Notes: generated by a model not told the origin, from the sequence alone. A stretch of 14,816 nt of DNA from an uncultured Christensenella sp. (GCA_910584815.1 CAJUBT010000031.1:1-14816), one strand, 5' to 3'; counted from the stretch's first letter, positions 1 to 8,072 are shown. Numbers and translations: made by a program.

Positions 1-50
1 TTTCCTAAATTAAATAAATAACATAAAAAAAATAATATTTAAAACACACA

Positions 51-82
51 AAAAACTATAACAAAAAAGTTATAGTTTTTTT
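51..82 (-). terminator. Intrinsic terminator of the lipoprotein gene
   Basis: A perfect 12-bp inverted repeat (51-62 and 69-80) with a six-base loop starts two bases past the lipoprotein stop codon. Both arms end in A/T runs, so it can also act on the plus strand. Its position right behind the minus-strand stop makes that gene the obvious client. Confidence 0.85.
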
Positions 83-83
83 A

Positions 84-830
84 TTAATCTATTTTAAGGG
101 TTATTGTTCCTGTATTTGTGCTATCTTTTGTATCTGTTATTTTTAATTTTATTGGGTTTTCTGTTATTGTTATTATTTCATACATTTCTCTTTCTTTAAG
201 CGTTTCTATTATTTTATCTTTATCTTCTATTGTTATTTTATAGTTACTATACCCTTTCCCATCTTTCTTTATTATCAATATATATCTTACACATTCTATT
301 ATTTCTATTCTTTCATATGTATAGGTATATGTAAATTTACCCACTTTCAAATCTGTTTCTTCAGGTGGTTCATTTTCTTCTGGGTTTTTATCTTCTGTGT
401 CTGGAACTGGTGGTTTTGGTTCTTCTTTTTTATTTATTATTAAATTAAAAAGACAATCTATTTCTTCATTTTTGTAGTTTATTACAACATCAACTTTTGT
501 TTTACCTTCTGCAACAGTTGTTATTGTGTTTGTAGCATTGCTAGTTACTAAGTTTTCATTTTCTATTATTATTTCAACATTACTATTATTTTTTAAATTA
601 TCTGTTACCGATTTTGGTAGATTGGTTTTATATGTAAGGTCGAAGATATTAAAAGTTTTACCTACTTCTTCAACAATTTCGTTAGGGGTAAACTCAAGAG
701 TATATTCATCCTCTCTTAAATATTTACAACCACTTAACATTATTGTTATTAGAATTATTGTTGCTAGTAACATTAAAGTAATAAACTTTAAAAAAATATT
801 ATTATGCCTTTCAAAAACTACATTATTCAT
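84..830 (-). CDS. Lipoprotein with an Ig-like domain and proline-rich linker
   Basis: The 248-residue product is predicted to be lipid-anchored on the outer face of the membrane. Residues 1-34 are a signal peptide with a long hydrophobic core (about 13-32), ending in the lipobox LSGC with the acceptor Cys at 35. Residues about 43-133 are beta-rich and end in a stretch (TTVAEGKTKVDVVI) that looks like a bacterial Ig-like (Big_2-type) strand pair. A Pro/Glu-rich linker (about 134-160) leads to a second beta-rich domain that I do not recognise. The ATG at 828-830 is preceded by a weak purine stretch (AAGAGA, about ten bases away); no other start keeps the signal peptide intact. It stands alone, with about 600 bp of non-coding DNA upstream. 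The function is unknown; an adhesive or envelope-structural role is only an inference from the architecture. Confidence 0.8.
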   Translation of the reverse strand: MNNVVFERHNNIFLKFITLMLLATIILITIMLSGCKYLREDEYTLEFTPNEIVEEVGKTFNIFDLTYKTNLPKSVTDNLKNNSNVEIIIENENLVTSNATNTITTVAEGKTKVDVVINYKNEEIDCLFNLIINKKEEPKPPVPDTEDKNPEENEPPEETDLKVGKFTYTYTYERIEIIECVRYILIIKKDGKGYSNYKITIEDKDKIIETLKEREMYEIITITENPIKLKITDTKDSTNTGTITLKID

Positions 831-967
831 TCTTATATATTTCTCTTTTGTTATTTTGTTTTAATATAGGTTTTATAAAATTTTATTTAATATTTTGGTA
901 AGCAAACATTATAGCATTAATAAAAATAAATACAAGACCTAAATTGTAGATTTAAATAGAATAATGA

Positions 968-989
968 CTAAAAATAAATTTATTTTTAG
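968..989. repeat. 22-bp perfect A/T palindrome
   Basis: CTAAAAATAAA is followed directly by its reverse complement TTTATTTTTAG. With no spacer it would be a weak RNA hairpin, so it could be a protein site or simply a result of base composition. A shorter relative, TAAAATAAA-A-TTTATTTTA, lies at 1340-1358. Confidence 0.5.
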
Positions 990-1234
990 TATTTTGTTTA
1001 AATTTGCAACCACTTTTTTTATAAAAACTGTTAACATAATTTATTGTTATGCTTAATTTAAAATAACCACTATTATAAATATAATAATTTTTCATTTAAA
1101 ATTTCAATGCTTAATATCTTTAAATATGTTAATTTTTTAATTATGTTTAAATAAATTAATTTAAATAATTAAAGTTAATTTTAACTTTAGTTTTAAAAAT
1201 AACTTTACATCAAAAATTATCATAAAAATTTTAT

Positions 1235-1325
1235 AGTGCTTTAATTTATTTTTATATTAATAAATTAAGGAATAAATAAAATTTATTTAAACTAAATAAA
1301 AATTTATTAATTATTTAAAAGCACT
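1235..1325. repeat. Nested 91-bp inverted repeat upstream of the zinc-ribbon gene
   Basis: The outer arms AGTGCTTT (1235-1242) and AAAGCACT (1318-1325) are perfect 8-bp complements. Inside them, ATTAATAAATT (1256-1266) and AATTTATTAAT (1301-1311) are perfect 11-bp complements, and the centre holds TAAATAAA-A-TTTATTTA (1273-1289). The arms are nested in order, so one long interrupted hairpin is possible. The outer arms contain G and C, which makes chance less likely than for pure A/T palindromes. It could be a leader structure, an old miniature element or a chance arrangement. Confidence 0.4.
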
Positions 1326-1426
1326 GAGAATTTGTTTTTTAAAATAAAATTTATTTTATAAGAAAAGTAGATTTCTATTGTTTTTTTTGTTAGAATTAAA
1401 AATAATTAATAGGAGCAAAAAATATT

Positions 1427-2476
1427 ATGGCTATAAATAATGTTTGTAAAAACTGTGGTGGTGAATTAATTTATGATGCTATATGCGGAGAACTAAAATG
1501 CAACAAGTGCTCGAGTATAACAGATATACCAGAACAAAACATTAAACTTGAAAAAAAACAATTAACAGACTCTAGCACAATTAAAACAAGCAAAACAAAA
1601 TATGTTCAGTATCATTGTGCAACCTGTGGAAGAAATCATATTGTTCCAACAGATAGTGAACTTTATAACTGCCCTAGTTGTTGTGATAGTAATCTTACAA
1701 AAACAATTAATGTTGAATATATGCCCGATGGAATTATTCCTTTTAGTTTAAACAAAGAGGGTGCAAAAAAAAGTTTTAAAAGTTGGATTAGAACTAAAAG
1801 ATTTACCCCAAACAAATTAAGCGAAAAAACAAGCAACTATAGTTTTAATGGATTATATTTGCCAGTATTTTTATACAATTTTGATTGTTATAGCGAATAT
1901 AGTGGTGATGGAATTATAGAAACCACCACTCATATGCCAAATCAAAAAGGTGGCTCTACACCAATAATGCATTATTATAGAGAACGCTTTTCTGGCTCGC
2001 GAGAAGACACTTTTATAAATTATATCGACACTGCAACATCCCTAATTTCAACTGAAACATTTAAAAAAATTGCCAATTATAATTATGAAAATATTTGTGT
2101 TTACCGCCCAGAATTCTTATATGGTTGGATTGGAAGCGAAGTTGATATCCCTTTACAAAAAAGTGTAGAGAGAACAAAAAACTTTATTAAAAATGAAATA
2201 AAATATAGGGCAGAATATCAACCTAAATATAACAGAGTTGAAAACTTTGTTTGTACCACCACCTTTACAAAAAATGAATTTAATTACCTATACCTACCTA
2301 TTTACAACTGTAATTACAAGTTTAAAAACAAAACCTATAATTTCTACATAAATGGTGTTACTGGAAAAACCTATGGCAAAACCCCAAAATCTAAAGTTAA
2401 AATTGCTAGTTTAATGCTAGCTATTTTGGGTATTGTTGGAGTGCTTGCATTTTTAATTATTAAATATTTTTTATAA
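1427..2476 (+). CDS. TFIIB-type zinc-ribbon membrane-anchored protein
   Basis: The 349-residue protein has two Cys4 zinc ribbons near its N-terminus: C7, C10, C25 and C28 (the first opens CKNCGG), then C64, C67, C82 and C85. The middle (about 100-315) is a soluble domain with the features I associate with the Firmicutes family usually named TFIIB-type zinc ribbon-containing protein: an aromatic GLYLPVFLYNF stretch, a FLYGW motif, a YLYLPIYNC strand, and INGVTGKTYGKTPKSK just before the end. A single hydrophobic helix (about 326-349) closes the protein, so it is probably tail-anchored with the ribbons in the cytoplasm. The start at 1427 is set by AGGAG at 1411-1415. Members are often misannotated as PriA helicase; no helicase motif is present. 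Its biochemical role is unknown. It converges on the radical SAM gene and shares that terminator region. Confidence 0.75.
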   Translation: MAINNVCKNCGGELIYDAICGELKCNKCSSITDIPEQNIKLEKKQLTDSSTIKTSKTKYVQYHCATCGRNHIVPTDSELYNCPSCCDSNLTKTINVEYMPDGIIPFSLNKEGAKKSFKSWIRTKRFTPNKLSEKTSNYSFNGLYLPVFLYNFDCYSEYSGDGIIETTTHMPNQKGGSTPIMHYYRERFSGSREDTFINYIDTATSLISTETFKKIANYNYENICVYRPEFLYGWIGSEVDIPLQKSVERTKNFIKNEIKYRAEYQPKYNRVENFVCTTTFTKNEFNYLYLPIYNCNYKFKNKTYNFYINGVTGKTYGKTPKSKVKIASLMLAILGIVGVLAFLIIKYFL

Positions 2477-2557
2477 ACTAAAATTTTTAAATTTTATTTT
2501 AAATTATGTACAATTATTTATATTAAAAAAATATTAATAAAATAAAATTCAAAAACA

Positions 2558-2598
2558 CAAAAAAACAAGAGCATTTAAAATATGCCCCTGTTTTTTTT
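2558..2598 (-). terminator. Terminator between convergent genes
   Basis: Arms at 2565-2574 and 2582-2591 extend into A and T runs on the outside. In the minus-strand RNA every position pairs (two as G-U wobbles) and is followed by seven U. In the plus-strand RNA the same positions are A-C mismatches. It therefore best serves the radical SAM gene, and probably also works for the plus-strand zinc-ribbon gene. Confidence 0.8.
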
Positions 2599-2615
2599 AT
2601 TTACGTTATTAAAAT

Positions 2616-3401
2616 TTAGTTAAAATTAACATTATTTATTATTGTTTTATAATATTTTTTTACAACTTCTGTACTTCGTTTATAAACTTCAGTTACTGGG
2701 CTAAGTGCTTTTATAATTTCCTTTTCATCATCAACTTCATTATAAAACAAATTTTCTTTATTTGAAAAATGAACAGTTTCTAAAGATGATTCGTTTGTAA
2801 AAATTGACCCCACAACAACATCTTTTATATTATATAACTCTATATAGTTTTTAAATAATTCAACATCTTTAATTGTAATGTTTTTTAAAACTGGTTTTAT
2901 ATATAAAACCGTAGGTATATGGCCTTGAAGTTCTTTAAAAGTTTTAAACCTCTGTTCAATTTCTGTGGTGTTACTTTCAATATAACTTTGTTTAGATATT
3001 GTTGCACAGCTAACAAAAACAACAAGTTGACCATAATATTTAATTAAAGGGATAATATCTGTTAATTCATTTAATGAAATTTTTCTTTTTGTGGAAAGTT
3101 GAATTTGATTACCCTTTTGTAAAAAATGTTTAATAAGTTTAATAGTTTCGGGCTTATTGTTTTCATCCCAACATTCGCTAAAACAACCAAGCGTTATAAG
3201 TGTGCTTGAAGTTATTTTCAAATTTGAGTTTTGCAAGATGTTTAAAACATAGTCTGCACCTACTGTTTTAATATCGTTCCCAGAATTAGAATAGCCCATT
3301 TTAGACAAGTAACAATAACAACACCTTCCAGAACAGCCAAGACTTGTGTTTAAAAACACCCTACTATTATCCTTTGAAAAAACATATTCTTCATCTACCA
3401 T
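2616..3401 (-). CDS. Radical SAM protein, spore photoproduct lyase-like
   Basis: The 261-residue protein carries the 4Fe-4S/SAM-binding motif CX3CX2C as C23, C27 and C30, with an extra C28, directly after the LNTSLGCSG strand. Downstream are features of a partial TIM barrel: TLITLGCFSECW (about 68-79), which lies where the spore photoproduct lyase and related families have their second strand, STKRKIS (about 103-109), and LYIKPVL (about 166-172). There is no extra Cys cluster for auxiliary Fe-S centres and no extra domain, so the substrate cannot be read from the sequence. True spore photoproduct lyases are longer (about 340 residues), so this is a relative at most. The ATG at 3399-3401 follows AAGGA at a suitable distance. 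It stands as a single gene. A decayed copy of its middle part lies about 1.1 kb away, beyond the tRNA. Confidence 0.75.
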   Translation of the reverse strand: MVDEEYVFSKDNSRVFLNTSLGCSGRCCYCYLSKMGYSNSGNDIKTVGADYVLNILQNSNLKITSSTLITLGCFSECWDENNKPETIKLIKHFLQKGNQIQLSTKRKISLNELTDIIPLIKYYGQLVVFVSCATISKQSYIESNTTEIEQRFKTFKELQGHIPTVLYIKPVLKNITIKDVELFKNYIELYNIKDVVVGSIFTNESSLETVHFSNKENLFYNEVDDEKEIIKALSPVTEVYKRSTEVVKKYYKTIINNVNFN

Positions 3402-3717
3402 TATAAAAAAATCCTTATTAAATTATAATTTTTTTTCAATAAACTTTTTTTTGAATACTACAAAATTTTTTATTATTCTTTTATTTAAATGTTTAATTAG
3501 AAACATATAAACTTTAAAAAATTTTTTATGTTTTAAAACACAAACAAATTATAAAATTTAAAATTAATCTTTACAAATTTTTAATTATTTTAAACTCATT
3601 AATAAAAATATTTATAATTAAAAAAAATATACATAAGCATAATATGCTTCTAGTAATAATTACAAATTGTAAATATACTATAAGTTATTAACAAAATAGA
3701 TAGTTCAAATAAAAAGG
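3402..3717. other. AT-rich intergenic region
   Basis: I see no gene here. It contains the radical SAM promoter region at its left end and one perfect palindrome, AAGCATA-A-TATGCTT (3635-3649), 69 bases before the tRNA-Lys promoter. The palindrome has no T-run behind it, so it is not a terminator. Confidence 0.5.
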
Positions 3718-3746
3718 TTGACAATTTATAAAATTAATATTAAAAT
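3718..3746 (+). promoter_or_regulatory. SigA-type promoter of tRNA-Lys
   Basis: A perfect -35 box TTGACA (3718-3723) and the -10 box TAAAAT (3741-3746) are separated by exactly 17 bases. Transcription would begin near 3753, leaving a leader of about 50 bases before the mature tRNA. Confidence 0.8.
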
Positions 3747-3802
3747 TGTTTTGCAATAATTAAAATTATTAAAATAATATTATTTAACAAAAATAAATAT
3801 AT

Positions 3803-3878
3803 GGGCTGTTAGCTCAGTTGGTAGAGCAACTGACTCTTAATCAGTGGGTCCGGAGTTCGAGTCTCCGACAGCCCACCA
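3803..3878 (+). tRNA. tRNA-Lys (anticodon CTT)
   Basis: A complete 76-base cloverleaf. The acceptor arms GGGCTGT (3803-3809) and ACAGCCC (3868-3874) pair fully, the discriminator is A, and CCA (3876-3878) is encoded. The anticodon stem ACTGA/TCAGT encloses the loop CTCTTAA, giving anticodon CTT at 3836-3838, which reads AAG lysine codons. The D-arm (AGCTCAGTTGGTAGAGC) and the T-arm with TTCGAGT are canonical. It has its own promoter and terminator, so it is a single-gene transcript. Confidence 0.97.
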
Positions 3879-3888
3879 CTGAAATTTT

Positions 3889-3928
3889 CCTAGTAAATCT
3901 TATTAAAGATATTACTGGGATTTTTTTT
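3889..3928 (+). terminator. Intrinsic terminator of tRNA-Lys
   Basis: The left arm starts at CCTAGTAA and the right arm ends ATTACTGGG, with an inner stem ATCTT/AAGAT, a four-base loop and one bulged base. Eight T follow (3921-3928). It begins ten bases past the tRNA 3' end. Confidence 0.85.
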
Positions 3929-4192
3929 AAATTTAGATATTAACCTTTCATTATCAACTTAATTCTATATTATTTAGAAAGAATATAAAAATAAATAAAC
4001 TACTTAAAAGTTAAAAGCAAATTTTTTAGTAATAAACGCATTTCAAATTGTATTAAAGTTATAAAAACTTTAATATGCAATTTAAATATTTAATTAACAA
4101 ATAGAACAAAACACTTAGAAACTAAGCGTAAGTTAAATAAAAAGAAAACATATAAAAGAGAAATTTTTAAAAAAAGCATAAAGGGTAAAAAA

Positions 4193-4375
4193 TTTTTTTT
4201 GGAAAATTAAATTTAATTACATTTTTATAAAAAAAAGGTTTAATAATTTTAACAATTTCGGCTTATTGTTCTCCTTCCAACTTTTGCCAAATAACTTATA
4301 CAACACTAATGGTATAAATTAATTTAAAAATTTTTATGAAATTATTTAATAGGTTCCCCAACCTAGCAAAAAGAA
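4193..4375 (-). pseudogene. Decayed partial copy of the radical SAM gene
   Basis: By hand alignment, 4201-4290 matches 3093-3183 of the radical SAM gene, in the same orientation, at roughly 80% identity. That part of the intact gene encodes the CWDENNKPETIKLIKHF to QIQLSTK stretch (about residues 73-105). The remnant has lost one base of a GGG run (at about 4260) and gained two A near 4229, so the frame is broken more than once and stops appear. Most substitutions are G to A or C to T, as expected of a gene decaying in an AT-biased genome. Weaker similarity runs on to about 4375, where TAATAGGTTCCCC resembles the intact gene around 3268-3282. The core 4201-4290 is convincing; the outer limits are uncertain. 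It could be a decayed tandem paralogue or a partial duplication across the tRNA. Confidence 0.7.
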
Positions 4376-4641
4376 ATAAGTTAACTTAATATTTTCATAT
4401 AAAAAATAAAACCGAACAATAAACCTAGCAATAAAAGCTAAAAAAATTATTAAATAAAGTTAAAACCAAATTAAAAATATTTTTATAATTTTATAAATTT
4501 TTACATTATGCATTATAAACAAACTTAAACTAAAATATTAAAATTATAAACCTATTATGAAAACAAATTTTAAATAATAATTTACTGAAAAATCGCAAAG
4601 TAACTTTTTTAAATTTATAACTATTAAAACAAAAGTTTTTA

Positions 4642-4670
4642 TTTACTTAGTAGAAATTTTATTATATTAT
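4642..4670 (+). promoter_or_regulatory. Possible rsmD promoter giving a leaderless mRNA
   Basis: TTTACT (4642-4647) and TATTAT (4665-4670) are 17 bases apart. From this -10 box transcription would start at about 4677, the A of the rsmD ATG. No Shine-Dalgarno sequence is present in the bases before the ATG. The A/T background makes chance promoter matches common. Confidence 0.35.
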
Positions 4671-4676
4671 ATTTGT

Positions 4677-5225
4677 ATGAGAATTATATCAGGAAAATTT
4701 AGAGGAACAAATATACCTTCTCCAAAAGAAGAAATTGTAAAACCAACTTTAGATAGAGTTAAGGAAAACATTTTTAACATTATTCAGTTTAATGTGCCAA
4801 ATGCAGTTTGCCTAGATTTATTTTGCGGCAGTGGAGCCTTAGGTTTGGAATGTGTTAGCCGAGGGGCAAAAGATGTATATTTTGTAGATAACAACAAACA
4901 GAACATATCTATTTTAAAAAAATTTTGTGAAAAACTTAAAATTGATAATGCTAGTTATTTAGCAACAGATTTTTATGAGGCATTAAAAAACTTTAGTAAT
5001 AACAATGTTAAATTTGATATTATTTTTCTTGACCCACCTTACGATAGTAACTTAGCAGAAGTTAGTTTGCAAAAAATTTTTAAGTTTGGGTTATTATCTC
5101 CTACTGGAGTTGTGGTGTGGGAGCACCCCACAGATGAAGAAAATTTAAAATTTAAAACAAAAGTTAAAGACACACGAATTTACGGAAAAGTACAAATAGA
5201 TTTTTTAGGCTATACAGATAACTAA
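4677..5225 (+). CDS. rsmD: 16S rRNA (guanine-966-N2)-methyltransferase RsmD
   Basis: The 182-residue enzyme transfers a methyl group from SAM to N2 of G966 of 16S rRNA (E. coli numbering) in the assembled small subunit. It opens with MRIISGKFRG, the family's usual N-terminus, which fixes the start. KPTLDRVKE (22-30) is the conserved segment before the Rossmann fold, DLFCGSGALG (47-56) is the SAM-binding motif I, FVDNN (69-73) is the motif II acidic end, and DPPY (119-122) is the catalytic motif IV of N2-guanine methyltransferases. The length is normal. The ATG lacks a ribosome binding site and may be leaderless. No terminator separates it from valS 149 bases downstream, so the two are probably co-transcribed. 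In many Firmicutes rsmD is followed by coaD, which is absent here. Confidence 0.93.
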   Translation: MRIISGKFRGTNIPSPKEEIVKPTLDRVKENIFNIIQFNVPNAVCLDLFCGSGALGLECVSRGAKDVYFVDNNKQNISILKKFCEKLKIDNASYLATDFYEALKNFSNNNVKFDIIFLDPPYDSNLAEVSLQKIFKFGLLSPTGVVVWEHPTDEENLKFKTKVKDTRIYGKVQIDFLGYTDN

Positions 5226-5374
5226 ATTTAAATGTTTTAATTTAACTATTCAAAATCTTTATTGTAATGACAATAAAAAATTGCGCTTTAACAATTAAAT
5301 TGTGTTAAAAAAATTATAAACTTAAATTAAAAATTAGAACTTAAAAATAAAGTAAAAAAAGGACAAATTTACAA

Positions 5375-7795
5375 ATGTTAGATAAAAAGTATGATTACAA
5401 ATTAACAGAAAAAAAATGGCAAGATTTTTGGCAACAGAATGGAACTTATAAATTTGATAAAAGTAGTAAAAAACCAATTTACTCTATAGACACTCCTCCT
5501 CCAACAGTTAATGGTAAAATTCATATTGGGCATATATTTAGTTATAGTCAGGCAGAATTTATTGCAAGATTTAAGCGAATGACTGGCTTTAATGTTTTTT
5601 ACCCTTTTGGCTTTGATGATAACGGATTACCTACAGAATTGCTTGTAGAAAAAGAAAAGGGATTGAAAGCCTATACAGTTACACGCGAAGAATTTGCAAA
5701 GATGTGTATGGAAACTGTTGAGAAATATGAAAAAGGGTTTAAAGACTTGTTTATTTCTATGGGAAATAGTGCTGATTGGAATTTATCATACCACACAGTA
5801 AGCAATGATAGTCAAAAAGCAAGCCAAATGTCGTTTTTAGACCTTTATAAAAAAGGTAAAGTATATTACGCTGAAGCACCAGCACTTTGGTGCACTAAAT
5901 GTGGCACAGCTATTGCCCAAAGCGAACTTGAAAGTGAAGAAAAAGAAAGCACATTTAACTATTTAAAGTTTTTTATTGAAGACAGCACAGATTATGTTGA
6001 AATTGCAACCACTCGCCCAGAATTGCTTTGTGCTTGCGATTGTATTTTTGTAAATCCTAGAGATGAAAAACACATAAACCTAATTGGTAAAAAAGTTAAG
6101 GTTCCACTATACAATTATTATGTTCCCGTTTTGAGTGATGATAAAGTTGAACTAGACAAAGGCACTGGCGTTGTTATGTGCTGTACTTTTGGAGACCAAA
6201 CCGATACTCAATGGTTTAAAAAATATAAGCTTGAACTTAAAGTTGCCATTGATGATAATGGCAGAATGACTGAAATTGCTGGAAAATATGCTGGCTTAAA
6301 AACAAGAGAAGCTAGAGCCCAAATTATTGAAGATTTAAAAGAAAGTGGACTTCTTTATAAGCAAGAGCCAATTACTCACCAAGTTTCTGTGCACGAAAGG
6401 TGTGGAACAGAAATGGAAATTAAACTTAAAAAGCAATGGTTTATTAAAACTCTTGAAGAAAAAGAAGAATGGATAAAAAAAGGTAATGAACTTATTTGGC
6501 ACCCAAATTTTATGAAAAGCAGATATATGGACTGGGTTGAAAATTTAATGATGGACTGGTGTATATCTAGACAAAAATATTTTGGGGTACCTTTCCCAGT
6601 TTGGTATTGCAAAAACTGTGGAGAAATTGTTGTTGCCGATGAAAAAGACTTACCTGTTAACCCACTAACCTCTATGCCAAAGCACGCTTGCCCTAAATGT
6701 AAATGCACTGAATATATTCCTGAAAGCGATATTATGGACACTTGGGCAACAAGTAGTATTACCCCACAAATTAACGCAAAATGGAATGTAGATAATGAAT
6801 TTTATAAAAAACTTATGCCTATGACATTAAGACCAAACGCACACGACATTATTAGAACTTGGGATTTTTATACAATAGTAAAATCTTTTTATCACTCCAA
6901 TTCTTTACCTTGGAAAGAAGTTATGATAAGTGGTTTTATAATGGCAAGTCAGGGGCAAAAAATATCTAAAAGTAAATCTAACGCTAAAAACGACCCTATC
7001 GATTTAATTAACATTTATTCTGCAGATGTTGTTAGATATTGGACTGCAACAGGTAGCCTGGGTAGAGACATAATTTTTAACGAAGAAAAATTTAAAATAG
7101 GTGCAAGGCTTACTAATAAGTTATTTAACGCTAGCAAATTCGTTTGGTTATTCCTTGAAAACTACACACCAAAACAAAACACAAAATTAAAGCCTATGGA
7201 TAAATGGATTTTATCTAAAGGTAGAGAAATGCAAAAAAGATTTAACGATTATTTTGAAAAATACGAAGTTGGGCTTGCAATGAGCGAACTAGAAAACTTT
7301 TTCTGGAACTTCTGCGATAATTATATTGAATTGGTTAAAGTAAGGTTATATAACCCTGAAATTTATGGTGAAGAGGCAAAAGAAAGTGCACAATATGCTT
7401 GTTACTATACTCTACTTGAAATGCTTAAAATGTTTGGCATTTACCTACCTCATATCACAGAAGAAATTTATCAAAACACATTTAAAGCAACTCAAAAAAC
7501 AGAGTCCATTCACAATATGCAATTAACAAATCTACCAATAGATATTGACAAAGACTTAATAAAAAAAGGTGAAGAAGTTTGTGATGTGGTTTCTCAAATA
7601 AGAGGGCTTAAAACCGAAAGCAAACTTTCGCTTAAAACCAAAATTAAAAATGTAACAATTACAACAAATAACAAAGAATTTTTCAGAACTGTTGAAGATG
7701 ATGTTAAGGCAGTAACTTCCGCCCTTGAAATTGACTATAACGAAGGCAATACAAGTGTAAAAATAGATGGCTTTATTGTGGAAGAAAAGGCATAA
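5375..7795 (+). CDS. valS: Valine--tRNA ligase, archaeal/rickettsial (type 2) form
   Basis: The 806-residue class I synthetase charges tRNA-Val with valine and edits threonine. HIGH (50-53) and KISKS (529-533) form the ATP site. TTRPE (212-216) lies in the CP1 editing domain, and WCISRQ and DIIRTWDFY are conserved in the core. Cys pairs C173/C176, C412/C415 and C439/C442 look like zinc knuckles. PPPTVNGKIHIGH and the following FDDNGLPTE are characteristic of the archaeal/Rickettsia-like ValS; the usual bacterial enzyme has PPPNVTG and GxDHAGIATQ. The length agrees: usual bacterial enzymes run to about 880-950 residues and end in a coiled-coil tRNA-binding arm, which is absent here. Start 5375 follows AAAGGA (5358-5363). 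I see no T-box leader in the 149-base gap. It ends at a strong terminator. Confidence 0.95.
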   Translation: MLDKKYDYKLTEKKWQDFWQQNGTYKFDKSSKKPIYSIDTPPPTVNGKIHIGHIFSYSQAEFIARFKRMTGFNVFYPFGFDDNGLPTELLVEKEKGLKAYTVTREEFAKMCMETVEKYEKGFKDLFISMGNSADWNLSYHTVSNDSQKASQMSFLDLYKKGKVYYAEAPALWCTKCGTAIAQSELESEEKESTFNYLKFFIEDSTDYVEIATTRPELLCACDCIFVNPRDEKHINLIGKKVKVPLYNYYVPVLSDDKVELDKGTGVVMCCTFGDQTDTQWFKKYKLELKVAIDDNGRMTEIAGKYAGLKTREARAQIIEDLKESGLLYKQEPITHQVSVHERCGTEMEIKLKKQWFIKTLEEKEEWIKKGNELIWHPNFMKSRYMDWVENLMMDWCISRQKYFGVPFPVWYCKNCGEIVVADEKDLPVNPLTSMPKHACPKCKCTEYIPESDIMDTWATSSITPQINAKWNVDNEFYKKLMPMTLRPNAHDIIRTWDFYTIVKSFYHSNSLPWKEVMISGFIMASQGQKISKSKSNAKNDPIDLINIYSADVVRYWTATGSLGRDIIFNEEKFKIGARLTNKLFNASKFVWLFLENYTPKQNTKLKPMDKWILSKGREMQKRFNDYFEKYEVGLAMSELENFFWNFCDNYIELVKVRLYNPEIYGEEAKESAQYACYYTLLEMLKMFGIYLPHITEEIYQNTFKATQKTESIHNMQLTNLPIDIDKDLIKKGEEVCDVVSQIRGLKTESKLSLKTKIKNVTITTNNKEFFRTVEDDVKAVTSALEIDYNEGNTSVKIDGFIVEEKA

Positions 7796-8000
7796 ATAAT
7801 TCTTAAGTTAAAATTAAATATATTAACTTTTTAATTTTATTTATTTAACATATAATTTATAAACTACATTTTGCAAATTTAAAATTAAACTCAAATGCAG
7901 CAACCAAAACTAACTAAATTTAAAATTACTAAATATAATTATGTTAAAAAATACTTTTGAAAATATGTTAACTTAATATTTGTAACATATAAAAGTTCAT

Positions 8001-8042
8001 AAAAAAATACTATCTTTCACAAAGGTAGTATTTTTATTTTTT
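8001..8042. terminator. Bidirectional terminator between valS and dpaB
   Basis: Arms 8003-8017 and 8021-8035 pair over 15 bp around the loop CAC, with one G-U wobble on the plus strand. A T-rich tract follows on the plus strand and an A-run precedes it, so it suits both the plus-strand valS and the minus-strand dpaB, whose stop is 38 bases away. Confidence 0.88.
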
Positions 8043-8072
8043 TAAAACTAAATGATTTTATAAAGCCTATAA

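Larger units (their letters stand above)
831..1426. other. AT-rich intergenic region with A/T palindromes
   Basis: There is no coding potential on either strand that I can support. The stretch is nearly pure A+T and carries several inverted repeats built on TAAATAAA/TTTATTTA, listed separately. It must hold the divergent promoters for the lipoprotein and the zinc-ribbon gene, but A/T-rich matches are too frequent here to choose one. Confidence 0.6.
3929..4676. other. AT-rich gap with no intact gene
   Basis: Stops are frequent in all frames. The only recognisable content is the radical SAM remnant described separately, near the middle, and the rsmD promoter at the right end. The rest may be further decayed coding DNA; I could not align it to anything in the window. 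Confidence 0.6.

Noticed and set aside
526..864. Plus-strand reading frame of 112 codons
   Set aside because: It lies antisense to the lipoprotein gene, whose signal peptide and lipobox are convincing; it has no ribosome site and no recognisable product.
5226..5374. T-box leader or terminator between rsmD and valS
   Set aside because: No T-box sequence (GGGTGGNACC type) is visible. The hairpin near 5287-5310 is followed by A rather than T on the plus strand.
6376..6741. Minus-strand frame of 121 codons inside valS
   Set aside because: It is antisense to the conserved core of ValS, with no ribosome site or family features.
7966..7988. Inverted repeat ATGTTA/TAACAT as a third dpa-type palindrome
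   Set aside because: Its arms are separated by twelve bases and lack the TGTTAG core, so it does not match the 18-bp motif.
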